DNA of 64,000 nt from Omphiscola glabra (GCA_964017045.1 OZ024806.1:27187503-27251502), one strand, 5' to 3'; shown: positions 11,786 through 23,433, counted from the first letter of the stretch. Translations and numbers: made by a program. The notes: generated by a model not told the origin, from the sequence alone.

Positions 11786-12109
11786 ATGTTGAAGTTGATG
11801 TGCACCCTTCTTCTCATGGTCATTGTGACCTCTCAACCGTTTCGTCTTAAAGAGTCCAAAAGCATTAATCGCCACACCAATCCACCAAGCCGTCACAACG
11901 AAACTTATCAACCCGATCAACGCCAGCAGTCTGATGAACCCATCAGGCTCCTTGAGGAGACGAAATCCAAGCCACAGAAACCTTATAATAAACCTTACGA
12001 ATCCAATAGACAGTATCCGGCAAACAGTCAGTATCCACCCAATTATGTGTACACGCCGAATCAGAGGTACGCACCCAGACGACCGTGTCAGCCACTTGAA
12101 AACCTTCAG
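11786..12109 (+). CDS. Locus B leader plus Tyr/Pro/Gln-rich exon
   Basis: 108 codons from ATG 11786 to a phase-0 donor (CTTCAG|GTACGT). The ATG is again four bases (GGAC) after an AG (GAACAG, 11781); an in-frame ATG at 11747 would add 13 non-hydrophobic residues and lies in the intron by this model. The leader MLKLMCTLLLMVIVTS is cut before QPFRL. The mature part is hydrophilic, with one N-glycosylation sequon (NET), then a Tyr/Pro/Asn-rich end (for example NKPYESNRQYP, SQYPPNYVYTPNQRYAP) and one Cys. Unlike the other leader exons this one already carries about 90 residues of cargo. Unspliced, it would stop at 12128-12130. Function not recognised. Confidence 0.7.
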
Positions 12110-12130
12110 GTACGTCACTTGACAGTTTGA

Positions 12131-12970
12131 TTGCTTAATTATAAGAGTGTTGGACTCACGTCCTTTAAATTCATCTTAACTCGGTTTGTGTCGGGTGTTT
12201 GGCGCCCACTCTTATTCTCTTTAGGTAGGCAACTTGTATATACATTTTATTTAAATTTAATCCATATTTTTTTCAAATGTTTTCTTTTCCGTACCAAGGA
12301 AGGCATTTGTCCAAAACATTGAAATTTGTATTTTGTAAAAACCTGAATTATAGCTGAACGTATATTGTTTTATTAACACAAATTGTTTGCGTACAATTAA
12401 TCTTTTTGTTTAATTACATGTTGTATATATTGTGGGGGCAGACGAAAGTTAGTGCAGTGCTCAGAAATCAAAGAAAGATTGCTTCAATTGATCAGATTAA
12501 TTAATTGATTTACTCACTTTATTTATTTAATTTCTTATTGTGGGATGGTGCGGGTTTGTTGGGAAATCACCTTTTAGAAATGAAACACGTGAAATTTTGA
12601 ATCGTTAAAAAAATATGATATAACATAAAATCTCGTTAAAAGTATGAGCTAAAGTAGGCCACATATTTTAATTAATTTTTTTAAAAAACGTAATACGCGT
12701 GAAATCATACGTAATCATTATTTTGTTATATGTTATGATTATCATCACCATGCCTCTGCCCCATAACTGCTAACATAATTTCTTCTCTTTCAACTCCTAA
12801 CGTATTGCGCCCGCCTCCACCCCCTTTTATGACTCCCAACACCTCACCATCGACCTCCAAACTATAACCTTACCCCTCCCGATAAACCTTAACAAAAAAT
12901 TAGGCCACGTCTCCACCTATTCACTCCTACATCCCAATAACAACTTTCTACATATTCGCCCCCAATACCA
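12131..12970. other. AT-rich intron sequence of locus B
   Basis: I see no supported feature; a 63-codon frame at 12131-12322 is not conserved-looking. Lies within the predicted intron 12110-14903. Confidence 0.5.
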
Positions 12971-12974
12971 AAGT

Positions 12975-13655
12975 CTCTAATTAATCACCCCTACTCCCAA
13001 TAGCAACTCTCTACCTACTCGCTCCTACCCCCAATAGCAACTCTCTACCTACTCACCCCTACCCCCAATAGCATCTCTCTACCTACTCACTCCTACTCCC
13101 CCAATAGCATCTCTCTACCTACTCACTCCTACCCCCAATAGCATCTCTCTACCTACTCACTCCTACCCCCAATAGCATCTCTCTACCTACTCACTCTTAC
13201 CCCCCCAATAGCATCTCTCTACCTACTCACTCCTACCCCCCCAATAGCATCTCTCTACCTACTCACTCCTACCCCCCCAATATCATCTCTCTACCTACTC
13301 ACTCCTACCCCCAATAGCATCTCTCTACCTACTCACTCCTACCCTACCCAATAGCATCTCTCTACCTACTCACTCCTACCCCCAATAGCATCTCTCTACC
13401 TACTCACTCCTACCCCCAATAGCATCTCTCTACCTACTCACTCCTACCCCCAATAGCATCTCTCTACCTACTCACTCCTACCCCCAATAGCATCTCTCTA
13501 CCTACTCACTCCTACCCCCAATAGCATCTCTACCTACTCACTCCTACCCCCCCCCCCAATAGCATATCTCTACCTACTCACTCCTACCCCCAATAGCATT
13601 TCTCTACCTACCCACTCCTACCCCCAATAGCATCTCTCTACCTTCTCACCCCTAC
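12975..13655. repeat. 34-bp pyrimidine-rich minisatellite
   Basis: About twenty copies of a unit built on TACCTACTCACTCCTACCCC then CAATAGCATCTCTC. The plus strand is almost purely C/T/A, a long pyrimidine-rich tract within the sense strand of the locus B intron. Confidence 0.93.
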
Positions 13656-13754
13656 CTCCAAAAGCAAGTCTTTCTGATAGTCAGTTTCATCCTACAATTT
13701 CTACTGCTTTACCACCTTTACATCCTACTTTTCCACCTTCACAAGCACTTTCTA

Positions 13755-14190
13755 TGTTTTTTTCAACTTTAACCCATAAACTCTACGTTGTCCAACTTTA
13801 CCCATGCATCACATTGTTTTTCAACTTTAACACATAAACTCTACGTTGTTCAACTTTACCCATGCATCACATTTTTTTTTCAACTTTAACCCATAAACTC
13901 TACGTTGTCCAACTTTACCCATGCATCACATTTTTTTTTCAACTTTAACCCATAAACTCTACGTTGTCCAACTTTACCCATGCATCACATTTTTTTTCAA
14001 CTTTAACCCATAAACTCTACGTTGTCCAACTTTACCCATGCATCACATTTTTTTTCAACTTTAACCCATAAACTCTACGTTGTCCAACTTTACCCATGCA
14101 TCACACTTTTTTTTCAACTTTAACCCATAAACTCTACGTTGTCCAACTTTACCCATGCATCACATTTTTTTTTCAACTTTAACCCATAGA
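13755..14190. repeat. 57-bp minisatellite
   Basis: About seven copies of a unit containing CAACTTTAACCCATAAACTC and TTTACCCATGCATCACA, with a variable T-run. Intronic in locus B. Confidence 0.93.
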
Positions 14191-14903
14191 GTCCACGTTT
14201 TCCATCTTAACCCATAATCTTAGACACTACGCTTTTCTACTAGACACATGCACTATTACTTTACCTTTTACAAACGCACACTAGCCTTAATATTAATTAA
14301 ATAATTATTTATCTTTGTTGCTCCCGTGAACACAATTTGACCAAAAGAAAGACATGAAATTTTAAAGAGAATGAAGACAACAAACCTCATCCCTCAAAAT
14401 TCATTAAAATAAGTTATACCACAAAAGTTATATCTAATTACCATTAAGATAAACTACCTTCATTTCGTAAGAGAATTTGATAAAATGTCTTAATTTAGCA
14501 GTTGAGAATAAATAAAAATCGCCTTGTTTGTTCCCTTTCTGGATATACAACTTTTAAATGATTTTAATTTGAACACAATTCACTGTTTGATTTAAGAGTG
14601 AACTATAGTAAACAAATATTTGTGGCTTCAAGTTTAAGAATTTAGCGCACAGACATATATACATTTTCACACATATATATTTATAATGTTATCTATACAT
14701 GAATGTGAGTTAGCGTGATTCTATTTATATTTTAATATCAGCGATAGTTAACAAATAAAATAATTAACATTACAAGCCTACATGTATAGTATAGAGCATC
14801 GTAATATCATTTTTTTGTTGAACATTTAAGGTGATGCTAATCTGTTTTGCTACATTGAACTTTTGTTTTCTATCACTTGTCCCGTGCTTGACTCGTATTA
14901 TAG

Positions 14904-15242
14904 TTTGGAGCCTATGTTAACAAAACACCTTACACATCTGGGAAAGCGACGGTAGTGACACTAGCCACGGGAGCGACAGCAGCAACCTTAGCAACCACGG
15001 CAACGGCAGCAACAGCATCGACAGTAGCAAACGCAGCGACAGCAGCAACGGCAGCGACATCAGCAAACCTAGCAGCAACAGCAACGGAAGCAACTGCAAC
15101 GACAGCGGCAACTGCAGCTTCCAAACCGTTGCCATTACCGAAGCGAAGGCAGACTGATCTTCAACGTCAGCAAGAACAAGAACGTCGTCGTCTGCTGCAA
15201 ATTCGACGAAAGTTTGAACAACATGCTCTTGATTTGATCTGA
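14904..15242 (+). CDS. Locus B cargo exon: Ala/Thr-rich repeat with basic Gln/Arg-rich tail
   Basis: The open frame starts at TTT just after a good 3' splice site (CTCGTATTATAG, 14903) and joins the exon at 11786 in phase 0, giving a predicted 220-residue protein. Residues: FGAYVNKTPYTSGKATVVT, then about 55 residues of Ala/Thr triplets (ATAATLATTATAAT-like), then PLPKRRQTDLQRQQEQERRR and LLQIRRKFEQHALDLI, stop. The Ala/Thr part resembles the cargo of locus A; the tail is predicted helical, basic and Gln-rich. AATAAA signals lie at 15544-15549 and 15591-15596. No enzyme or domain recognised. The tail resembles the exon at 16684. Confidence 0.66.
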   Translation, partial: FGAYVNKTPYTSGKATVVTLATGATAATLATTATAATASTVANAATAATAATSANLAATATEATATTAATAASKPLPLPKRRQTDLQRQQEQERRRLLQIRRKFEQHALDLI

Positions 15243-15485
15243 AGTACTACCTATCTGAATTACTACCTATCTGAAGTACTACCTATCTGAAGTACTGCCT
15301 ATCTGAATTACTACCTATCTGAAGTACTACCTATCTGAAGTACTACCTATCTGAAGTACTACCTATCTGAATTACTACTATCTGAAGTACTACCTATCTG
15401 AAGTACTACCTATCTGAAGTACTACCTATCTGAAGTACTACCTATCTGAATTACTACCTATCTGAAGAACTACCTGTCCGAAGTA
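15238..15485. repeat. 16-bp minisatellite 3' of locus B
   Basis: About fifteen copies of CTGAAGTACTACCTAT starting at the stop codon of the cargo exon. The last coding bases (GATTTGATCTGAAG) grade into the repeat, so the 3' untranslated region is made of it. Confidence 0.92.
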
Positions 15486-15616
15486 CTAGCTTTGACATGA
15501 TTAAATAGATGTGATGTGCTATTTACTAATATAGTAGTATTAAAATAAATTGTGTGCACCAGTATTGTGTATTCGTTCATACTACAATACAATAAAGTTG
15601 TTGCGTCTGAAGATGT

Positions 15617-15838
15617 ATGTCTGTCTCCATAAGCATTAGTTTATTCATGTCACCTGTGACTTGTCTGTCTCCATAAGCATTAGTTTATTCATGTCACATG
15701 TGACTTGTTTGTCTCCATAAGCATTAATTTATTAATGTTTCCTATGACTTGTCTGTCTCCATAAGCATTAATGTATTAACGTTTCCTGTTACTTTTCTGT
15801 CTTCATAAGCATTAGTTTATTAACGTTTCCTGTGACTG
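15617..15838. repeat. 44-bp minisatellite
   Basis: Five diverged copies of a unit containing GTCTGTCTCCATAAGCATTA and GTTTATTCATGT. No gene. Confidence 0.85.
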
Positions 15839-16192
15839 GCGCCGTTGTCTCGTCGTGGGAGTTCCACCGAAGGCACGTGATCCGAATGTAGGGTAAGAGG
15901 AAATGCCTGTGTCCGGTTGGTCAGTGCTTCTAGAACTGGTGGATAAATCGAGGTAGAGCACGCATGAGCTGCTTTCAGTTCTTCATTTCCCATTTAGCCT
16001 TGGCAAGAGTTTAATGAGCGCCTGCGTTCAAAACATTAAGCTGATGTGGCAGCTCATGCCAGTAGTCCAACCCCCACCACGGACAGCTTGCTGGACATTT
16101 GGCTTGAAAGAAACTGTTTGCCGGAGCGATTGGCCACTATGACTCTTTTTACTCCGCGGATTTCGAACACGATATTTAAATAAAATAACATT
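15839..16192. other. Moderately GC-rich unique stretch
   Basis: No exon or repeat boundary recognised; the base composition is higher in GC than the neighbours, which could mark an old element remnant. Confidence 0.35.
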
Positions 16193-16422
16193 TAGGCTCA
16201 AGGGAAAGACCAGTGATGTCAGGTTTTGAGAAAAATGATAATAAAGTTGGAAAATTCCTCATAAAAGCATCAAAATATTATTTTTTTAAAATATTTATTG
16301 ATTGACTACGCTGCTTTTTCAGTTGGACCTATGTGTCATATTCTATTGAATGGTATGTAGACACACTTGAGATAGCTTGCAAATTTCGAAAAATTGACAT
16401 CACTGGTTTTTCCCTTGAACCC
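16193..16422. mobile_element. MITE-like element with ~25-bp terminal inverted repeats
   Basis: GGCTCAAGGGAAAGACCAGT near 16194 is mirrored by the reverse complement of TGACATCACTGGTTTTTCCC near 16394-16415. The ~230-bp interval is AT-rich and noncoding. I could not identify a clear target duplication, so the superfamily is open. Confidence 0.6.
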
Positions 16423-16683
16423 TTCATTTCTGTTAAACAAAAGAAAATATTACTTCACCAAATGAACGTGCAGTATTTTCAATAATCTCATTTGCAGCAG
16501 GTATCGGCATTTTTATTTTTTTGAAATCAGCAATATCTGGTAGCGTTAAGTTAATTTTTACACAGAGAATGACATGCTTTGCTCTGATTCTTATATATAT
16601 ATATATATTAACTTTGATAACAACAATTATAATTATACTTCTTTTAATGTCGCTCTTACAACGTTGTTGATTCTTAAATATAG

Positions 16684-16845
16684 CCTGGATCATCTTTAAG
16701 CAAAAGACATCTCAATGGAAGACAGCTGAATCAACAGCAACAGGAGGAAATTCGGAAGCAAGAACAGCAAGAGAAATTTAATCAACAGCAGGCACAGCAT
16801 CCACATCGTAATCCAAAAGACAATCCATTGCATAGAAAGGGGTAA
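16684..16845 (+). CDS. Candidate alternative last exon of locus B (Gln-rich)
   Basis: After an AG (TTCTTAAATATAG, 16683) a phase-0 frame runs 53 codons to TAA: PGSSLSKRHLNGRQLNQQQQ, then EEIRKQEQQEKFNQQQA, then HPHRNPKDNPLHRKG. It resembles the tail of the exon at 14904 (KRRQTDLQRQQEQERRR) and has no ATG of its own. There is no leader exon between 15243 and 16683 that I can find, so it may be a mutually exclusive terminal exon of locus B (protein of 161 residues) or a decayed duplicate. The polypyrimidine tract is weak. An antisense ORF (16696-16890) is a shadow. Confidence 0.5.
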   Translation, partial: PGSSLSKRHLNGRQLNQQQQEEIRKQEQQEKFNQQQAQHPHRNPKDNPLHRKG

Positions 16846-17262
16846 TCGTCGCGACGGCAGCTGCTTCATGAAAAGGAGAGACTTGACCAAGAGAGAGCGG
16901 CGTCGACCGCCGCGCGAACACCTCTACGTCAGTGTCTGGATTCAACCTGGAGTTCTTTTGTTCACGTGTCTGTATTGATATGCGTCTTTCCTTTTCTATG
17001 GTAGATGTTATTAAATTATAATTTTAACATCAATTCCTTGTACTCATTCATTCTAATTGTAGTAACGCGATGTCATTCGTCATAAGTGGTGAGATGTCAG
17101 ATGCGTTCAAGATAATGTGTTATGTGGAAGAAACGCATTTCGGACAATTGAGAAATGCCAAGATTCGGAGATCCGGGTTGTCGAAGGAAAAGTGTTTAAT
17201 GAGATCCCGTGTGAAGTGTTCTATCGGGATTTCACCGAGACACAACTTGAACATAATAAGAA

Positions 17263-17845
17263 CAGGGGTTACCAAACCACGGCCTGCGGGCCGGATGTGT
17301 CATTTAATCAGGCCCGACGACTGTACTTAAATTTGCTTGATAACACTTATGGAACACGAAGTGTTGTGTTAAATATGAAACATTATATTTAGAATACTAG
17401 GAGAACTTCACACGAGCGGAGACCTCTTGGCTGCTAAGCGCCTAAATTGTCCCTTTTTTCAATTTTCAAACAAGTATCTAGATTTTCCTGTTAAAAGCGT
17501 AATGTTTTGCCAATCTCATTAACATTTTTTGCTGCTTAGTTTGTGAGATTAGAATATGTGCGCACTAGATCTTATGTAATCTTCTTTTTGTTGACCTCGC
17601 CTTCTTTGATAACTGTTTTAGTAAAAACAAATATTAATAAGTTATTTGTCTTTAGAGTGTTCTGTGTGTGAATTGCTCGGCACTCACCCATGATTGACAT
17701 GGAATACTAAACTTAGTTTTTGTTCCTTTTTACTTCACAGAGCTTTCATTCTATCTTGCAAGTAATGTACATAACGATTATGCGGCCGGAGCTCGACATT
17801 TTTTCAGTTATCTGGCCCCCTGTGAAAAAAAGTTGGTGACCCCTG
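17263..17845. mobile_element. Non-autonomous hAT-type element, 583 bp
   Basis: Ends CAGGGGTTACCAA and TTGGTGACCCCTG form a 13-bp inverted repeat with one mismatch. The flanking 8-mers (AATAAGAA and AGCTAGAA) match at 5 of 8, an eroded hAT target duplication. Inside are GCCTGCGGGCC- and CGGCCGGAGC-type subterminal motifs and no transposase frame. Confidence 0.75.
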
Positions 17846-17849
17846 AGCT

Positions 17850-18960
17850 AGAAGCTTTATTAACTCTAAAACTCCAAGAATGATAACATCTCTAGCTTCA
17901 GCCAAAGTTCAGGGCCTTTGAGGAATATAAACTTTTAACTAAAAATAGAAATACATACATTTTGAATTGGTTGAAATGAACTATTAACCAAGTGAGCCAA
18001 AGTAACAGTTTCCATTATTCAGCTAGTTTGAATCAGCTGTTTGAATCAGCTGTCTGAATCAGCTGTTTGAATCAGCTGTTTGAATCAGCTGTTTAAATCA
18101 GCTGTTTGACACAACCATTGCTAAGTTTGTGATGCCACAAGTTGACTGGGCGTGCGACGTCAAATACAATCAACCAATCAGCACGTCACTTTAAAACTGC
18201 CTGCTTCTTTGGGTTTTCTAAATATGAACCATTATTAAAAATGATTATTGTAAAATTAAACACGTTTTGGATGATACATCCCACTTTTTTCAACACAGAT
18301 ACTTATGAGCGGCCCGTTCGGGGCGATTTCTTTCCGTCAGGGCGAGGACTGAAAGATATACACATTGTTTTGTTCCCCAAGCTGTAAGAATTTACAAGCG
18401 AGCTTCCTGAAGTCACAAATCTAGTTGAGAACTAATAAGTCCCTGATATGGTTAAGAGAATTTACTCAATGGTTGTTTTTTTCAATAGTGAGCTAATTTA
18501 ATATAAATTTCTGGTGTTCAAATTGTTTTATTAATGTGCGGAAAATGTACAATGCAATGACAAAAACATTTCCATTTATTTGTTTCAAGAAAAGAATCTC
18601 ATCTTATATTAACTTATATTATCTTATTAGCCAAAATGAAGTTTGAAATTAATGTAATGCAAAAGCCGCACATATCTCTAATAGCATGCTTGCTATTGTT
18701 ATTGGTTGTAATGTTGAATCAATCATTTGATATAATACATTTTTTCTACATTCAAACATATACGAGCAAATAACAAGCAAAATAAATGTACTTTCTAGAC
18801 ATACCAGATGCCATATACATAAAGGTAAGGCTAGTGCCATTGTGAGTCTTATGTAAACACGTATAAAGAACAGATAACGTCATTATAAACTCTACTTTAT
18901 TTGTATTACTACAATAGATCAGATCCTTGAATAACAGTGTGTAGACGATGTAAGACATTC
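17850..18960. other. Gene-free stretch with a 13-bp array
   Basis: Seven copies of TTTGAATCAGCTG lie at about 18024-18105. The rest is AT-rich. Small frames (18142-18387, 18649-18840) lack any support as genes. Confidence 0.55.
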
Positions 18961-18964
18961 CTAT

Positions 18965-19095
18965 GGTGTTTAGCATTTCGACAGACACATAAGTATAGAC
19001 ACAGTAGTACAGACACAGTAGTATAGACAAAGTAGTACAGTCACAGTAGTACAATACAGTAGATCAGACACAGTAGTACAGACACAGTAGAAAAG
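18965..19095. repeat. CACAGTAGTA-type short tandem repeat
   Basis: Degenerate 14-bp units (AGACACAGTAGTAC) produce cysteine-rich minus-strand frames that I regard as artefacts. Confidence 0.8.
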
Positions 19096-19229
19096 GCACC
19101 TCAAATACACCTGTGTGTGCAGAGACGATAGAGCAACCCGAGTGCCTCTCTTTGTTAAAAAGTCCACCTAGAGACACACTATTGGGCACTTTAGTGCACA
19201 GTCATTAGAAGAGACATACCGGTACGTAC

Positions 19230-19410
19230 AAGTGCGTAAAGGAGCATTGATGAAGATTAATCTCTAAAGATACATTAGAAAAGGACACAGTACTAATATC
19301 GTATCTCTAAAGATACCTTAGAAAAGTACACAGTACTAATATCGTATCTCTAAAGATACATTAGAAAAGGACACAGTACTAATATCGTATCTCTAAAGAT
19401 ACATTTCTAA
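19230..19410. repeat. 43-bp minisatellite
   Basis: About four copies of a unit with CTCTAAAGATACATTAGAAA and GTACTAATATCGTAT. Confidence 0.88.
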
Positions 19411-19659
19411 GGCGACATGACTAAAGCCTCATTGATAAAGGAATAATTAACTAAGACATTGTACTAAAAAGACATGTCACTAATAGCACGTGACTACTAT
19501 CACCGTACTTAAGACACATTATGAAACACCGATCTATAATTTTATTTGGGCTATATCAGGTAATATCGAGATATTTTTCTGGACTGTTTGCCAAACGATC
19601 TTTTCTCAAACAGTTAAAATTGATTTCCTCTAAGCTGGTGTGTTTAAATCGATCTGGAT

Positions 19660-19856
19660 CAGCGGTTCTCAACCTGAAGGTAACGGCACCGTTAGGTGTC
19701 GAATAACCCTTTCCCACGGGACGCTTAAGACCATCGTAAAACACATATATTCTACAGTTAAGAAGTAGCAAAGAAAATAATTTTGTTGTTGGGGGTCGCC
19801 ACAACATGAGGAACTGTATTAATGTGTCGTGGCATTAGAAAGGTTGAGCACCACTG
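19660..19856. mobile_element. hAT MITE (CAGCGGTTCTCAACCT family), copy 1
   Basis: 197 bp with ends CAGCGGTTCTCAACCT and AGGTTGAGCACCACTG. TCTGGAT occurs on both sides, seven bases of an expected 8-bp duplication. Same family and same length as 57342-57538. Noncoding; the ORFs crossing it are chance. Confidence 0.85.
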
Positions 19857-19929
19857 TCTGGATGATTATTGTGCCATAGGTGTGAATGTTAATAACGCAA
19901 ATTCCCTTGCACTGGGGCCATCATTAGGG

Positions 19930-20160
19930 TCAATGTATCATCTTAGGAGCAGTTGATCATCTTAGGAGCATTTGGTCATTTTAGGAGCAGCTGGTCATCT
20001 TAGGAGCAGTTGGTCATCATAGGAGCATTTGGTCATCTTATAAGAAGTCGGTTTTAGGAGGAGTTGGTCATTTAAGGTATACTTATCAGCATTTTGTCTT
20101 CTCATGTGTACTTAGCAGCATTTTGTCTTCTTAGGTGTACTTAGCAGCATTTTGTCTTCA
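19930..20160. repeat. Two short minisatellites 3' of locus C
   Basis: A 19-bp unit (CATCTTAGGAGCAGTTGGT) up to about 20065, then about three copies of a 29-bp unit with TTTTGTCTTCTTAGGTGTAC and TTAGCAGCA. Confidence 0.82.
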
Positions 20161-20228
20161 TAATCAAAAGTGCAGTTCATAAAGTTGTATTTAAATTCAT
20201 CATTGCTGTGATTTGTATAGATTTATTA

Positions 20229-20696
20229 TTATGGTCTAAAACGTGCTGATCGCCTAGAAGGTGTTGTAATGGTGGCAACGGTTGGTGTTCCAGGGGTTGG
20301 TGGCGTCGGAATAGTCGTAAGAGTTCCTATCGTTAGCAATCGTATTGTTCCAGGTGGTGGTAGTGTCTGTAGTGGTCGAGGCGGTGGTAGTGTCTGTAGT
20401 GGTCCAGGTGGTGGTAGTGTCTGTAATGTGGGTAGTGTCCCCATGGTTCCAAGCGTTGGTGTACCTGGTGTCCCTGGCGTGCTAGGTGTGCTAAGTGTTG
20501 TTAGAGTGGAAGATGGCGGCCTTCTAGGTCCACCATGTCCTGGTGGGTCCCTGCTACTCCCTTCAGTCGGTCTATTTAACTGTGAAGGCCCAGTGGACGT
20601 TGGTGGCCTTCTAGGTCCCCCATGCCCTGGTGGGTCCCTGTTACTCCATTCTGTCGGTCTATTAAACCGTGAAGATGGAGTAGACGTCATAGGAGG
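20229..20696 (-). CDS. Locus C cargo exon: Pro/Thr-rich secreted repeat protein
   Basis: On the minus strand an open frame starts at CCT just after a strong 3' splice site (ATATTATTCCCAG) and joins the leader at 21616 in phase 0; the predicted protein has 178 residues. It starts with two imperfect ~29-residue repeats (NRPTEWSNRDPPGHGGPRRP and NRPTEGSSRDPPGHGGPRRP), continues with [18 protein letters not shown], three LQTLPPP-type repeats and PTPPTPGTPTVATITTPS, and ends RRSARFRP. No Cys. AATAAA (20222-20227) overlaps the stop region. The Thr-rich parts are likely O-glycosylated (inference). The plus-strand ORF across it (20269-20706) is a shadow. Confidence 0.75.
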   Translation of the reverse strand, partial: PPMTSTPSSRFNRPTEWSNRDPPGHGGPRRPPTSTGPSQLNRPTEGSSRDPPGHGGPRRPPSSTLTTLSTPSTPGTPGTPTLGTMGTLPTLQTLPPPGPLQTLPPPRPLQTLPPPGTIRLLTIGTLTTIPTPPTPGTPTVATITTPSRRSARFRP

Positions 20697-20819
20697 CTGG
20701 GAATAATATAAACAATATCAAATACATATCAGCATTTTGAAGGTATTATTTTAAAATATGTCTTTTTTTTAAATGTTGGTTTTGGTAGTGTTTATAAAGT
20801 ATTTTCTGTTGGAAAAGTT

Positions 20820-21400
20820 TTGTTAATAAGATTGGCAGAATAATGCAACTAGAAGCGTGAGGCGCCCTAGAGGCGTGATGCCCTCTTGGGGCGTGAAGCC
20901 CTCTCGATGATGAGGCCACCTAGAGACGTAAGCCCGTGAGAAATTGCGCAGTGTGCCCATGTCTTAAGACGGCACTGCTTTTCTACTCTAGTTTTACTAT
21001 TGGGTACGGATTGGTTGTGTGGTTAGTGCTATTACAACAAGGGACTAACATCTCAGACCAACATGACTGTAAACACAAATTCTCAATCTACTTTTTCGAT
21101 TCATATATGAAAGTATTAAAACTGGTTGACGAGAGTTTTTACACTTAAAAAGTATCCAACTTGTGATTCGTAATATTATATTATTAATAATATTGTATTG
21201 TGCCGATAATATCGTGGGTTACAATTGGGAAAAGTGCTGTCCACTCACTTTTAAATCAAATTCAATTGCCAAAATCTGTCACTGTCATGAACAATATTTG
21301 CAGCATGATGCCTCTAAAAGAATGAGTCTCCTAGAAGCACGATGCTCTCTAGAAGCGTGAGGGCCTGGGCCAGTGCACATTGGGCACATCCCTGGCGAGG
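20820..21400. other. Locus C intron with diverged short repeats
   Basis: Within the predicted intron 20697-21615. Two blocks (about 20850-20940 and 21305-21372) carry the same GAAGCGTGAGG / GTGATGCCCTCT-like units. A 70-codon plus-strand frame at 20936-21148 has no support. Confidence 0.45.
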
Positions 21401-21615
21401 GCACTGATTGTTACATCTACAAAGCATACGGTGTATACTGATAGTACATGCGTAAATGTTTCATTCCGGAATCAGCACAACATACCCCCCTCCCCACCCC
21501 CAAAGCAGACTGATGTTAATGAGGAATATTATTTATAAATATAGGTGTCTATCATAGATTGCCTGTTGCATGTGCATAGCCCATTCTTATACGTGTCAAA
21601 AGGACAGAAACTTAC

Positions 21616-21690
21616 CCGAGCGAATTGAGAGCTGACCATCGTCACACTCACCACAAGAAGCAGGATGCGGAGACATCTGGTCATGGCCAT
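21616..21690 (-). CDS. Locus C leader exon (signal peptide)
   Basis: On the minus strand MTRCLRILLLVVSVTMVSS (cleavage predicted before QFAR) ends in phase 0 at CGG|GTAAGT. From the second ATG (21684) the exon codes for 23 residues in 69 bases, exactly the size in loci A and D; the first ATG (21690) adds Met-Ala. A 3' splice site (CTAATTTTCAG) precedes it, but here the AG is about 19 to 25 bases from the ATGs rather than four. The DNA core CCTGCTTCTTGTGGT and ACGATGGTCA is shared with the other leaders. Spliced partner: 20696-20229. Confidence 0.74.
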
Positions 21691-21759
21691 GTGTGGTTTA
21701 TGTGCCAAGCTGAAAATTAGCCCATTCGATAAATGAGTCATATAGAAAACAAAACAAGA

Positions 21760-23340
21760 GGAAAACTATAGCAGTAACGGAAGTTCAATGTCGACATCTC
21801 TACGCACTTATTATGTTTACTCTTTTCAAATGTACAACCCACACTCGGGAACTCAACAGTTCCGTACAATTATGGGATGAAAGTCTTGAAACAGAATGTT
21901 TTAAAGGAAACGAACAGCTCAAGGCCGAACCAAAATATGTCCGATGAATGAAAAGAGAAGTACACATTTATTTTGATCAATAAAATGATCGTATCTTATC
22001 ACCTTATCTTAACTAATCTTGCCTTATATTCATTAACCTATCTTTTCTTATTTTAACTAATCTTATGTTAACTAATTGTATCTTATCTTATCTTATCTTA
22101 CAATTTAAAACATATAATATTCCTGATGTTTTCCAGTTGTACAACTGAATGTCCTATTCCCACTTGTTTCTCACCTCCACTAAACAAAAATTGTGTCATC
22201 AAACTATATAATTTGATATAATAGGCGGCTTTAGTTGTTCAATGAAATGTCAAAGAAGAGACGTTCTAATTTTTAGAACTTATTTTGTTTCAATGTTAAA
22301 ATTTACGTTGGCGTCTTCATTGTGAGTTTATCTAATCGCTGAAAGGTTTAAGTGACCGAGAAGTCCAAACTCGAATTACCTTTATACGCAACGACAACCA
22401 GACTAGTAGACTATTACATCGCACTTTAATTGACCTGAAAAGGTGGTGATGAGTCCAGTTGGAACTACTTTACTATGCAATAACAAGCAGCTGCAAATTG
22501 TTGAATATATAGATGTATTTTATTGTTGAAGCTTACTAAACTATATAAATAATTTCAATAAACTGAACTTACAAATTATTGAGGTATTTCTTTAAACTTT
22601 ATTTTCCTGTTATTTTAGTAACGTCAACAAGATTAGTAAGGCTATTGACTTCCCTGGATGTAACAAACATCAGTGGCTCCCAGACCTTCATAGCTTTAAA
22701 GACCTATTATATTGCCATTTGCTAAGACGAGGGGCCATCACCCATGCGGTTTAGGAAACACGCTTGCGTGGGTTGTAGGACATCATTTAAGCAGGCAGTG
22801 TTTACGATACAAGCGCGCATTAAATGTACTTGATCAACTCGTGTCAACTTACGAAGCTTTGAAGAAATAGTGTCAAATATCGTTCTGTTATTTGTTGCAT
22901 TTATATTTGTGTTTGATGTTGCTGTATTTCGAATGTTGCTATTTCATTTCATGAGAAAAACACATGCGTTAATAAAATTTAATTATTATTTGGGCTCATA
23001 CTTTGGTGGGCGGTGTCACCTGGGTTTGGGAGTGGAGCTGAAGACCAAGAAATGTTAGCTGCTACGAGCTACAGAATGTTATAATCTGCAGCCAACTCTC
23101 TACAATATATGTAGCCAAACTCACTTACAAGATCTTTTTGTTACACTCTTCTATCAGCAATATTGTCATACTCTTATACAAGCTGTGTAGCCTCACTATT
23201 CTAACAGCGATGTTGTCCCACTGTTGTAACAGATATGTTGCCCCACTCTTCTACCAAATGTGTTGCTGTTACAGGCACTTCTGATGCCTATTTACTAATA
23301 GGAATAAGTGACACTTGGAAACAAATGTATTTAAATTTTT
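21760..23340. other. Gene-free stretch upstream of locus C
   Basis: TTATC repeats lie near 22060-22105. I could not place a convincing first exon or TATA box for locus C, though it should lie here. Nothing else supported. Confidence 0.5.
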
Positions 23341-23349
23341 TTTTTTTTT

Positions 23350-23433
23350 CTTGGCCGCTTCTTTGGTAGAGATTAAACTCCAGACCAAATTCTTGGGATG
23401 ACTCAGTTTAATCCACTCCGCCACAGGGCTTAC
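23350..23433 (-). mobile_element. tRNA-derived SINE fragment, copy 3
   Basis: On the minus strand GCCCTGTGGCGGAGTGGATT (A-box-like) is followed by GGTCTGGAGTTTAATCTC (B-box-like) and a poly-A tail. It matches the head of the 9755 copy in layout but is diverged and short. Confidence 0.65.

Noticed and set aside
17070..17392. Two overlapping 86-91 codon plus-strand ORFs
   Set aside because: They run into the left end of the hAT-type element at 17263 in different frames and show no protein similarity I recognise.
20269..20706. 145-codon plus-strand Gly/Val-rich ORF
   Set aside because: Antisense shadow of the locus C Pro/Thr exon, which has a strong acceptor on the minus strand.
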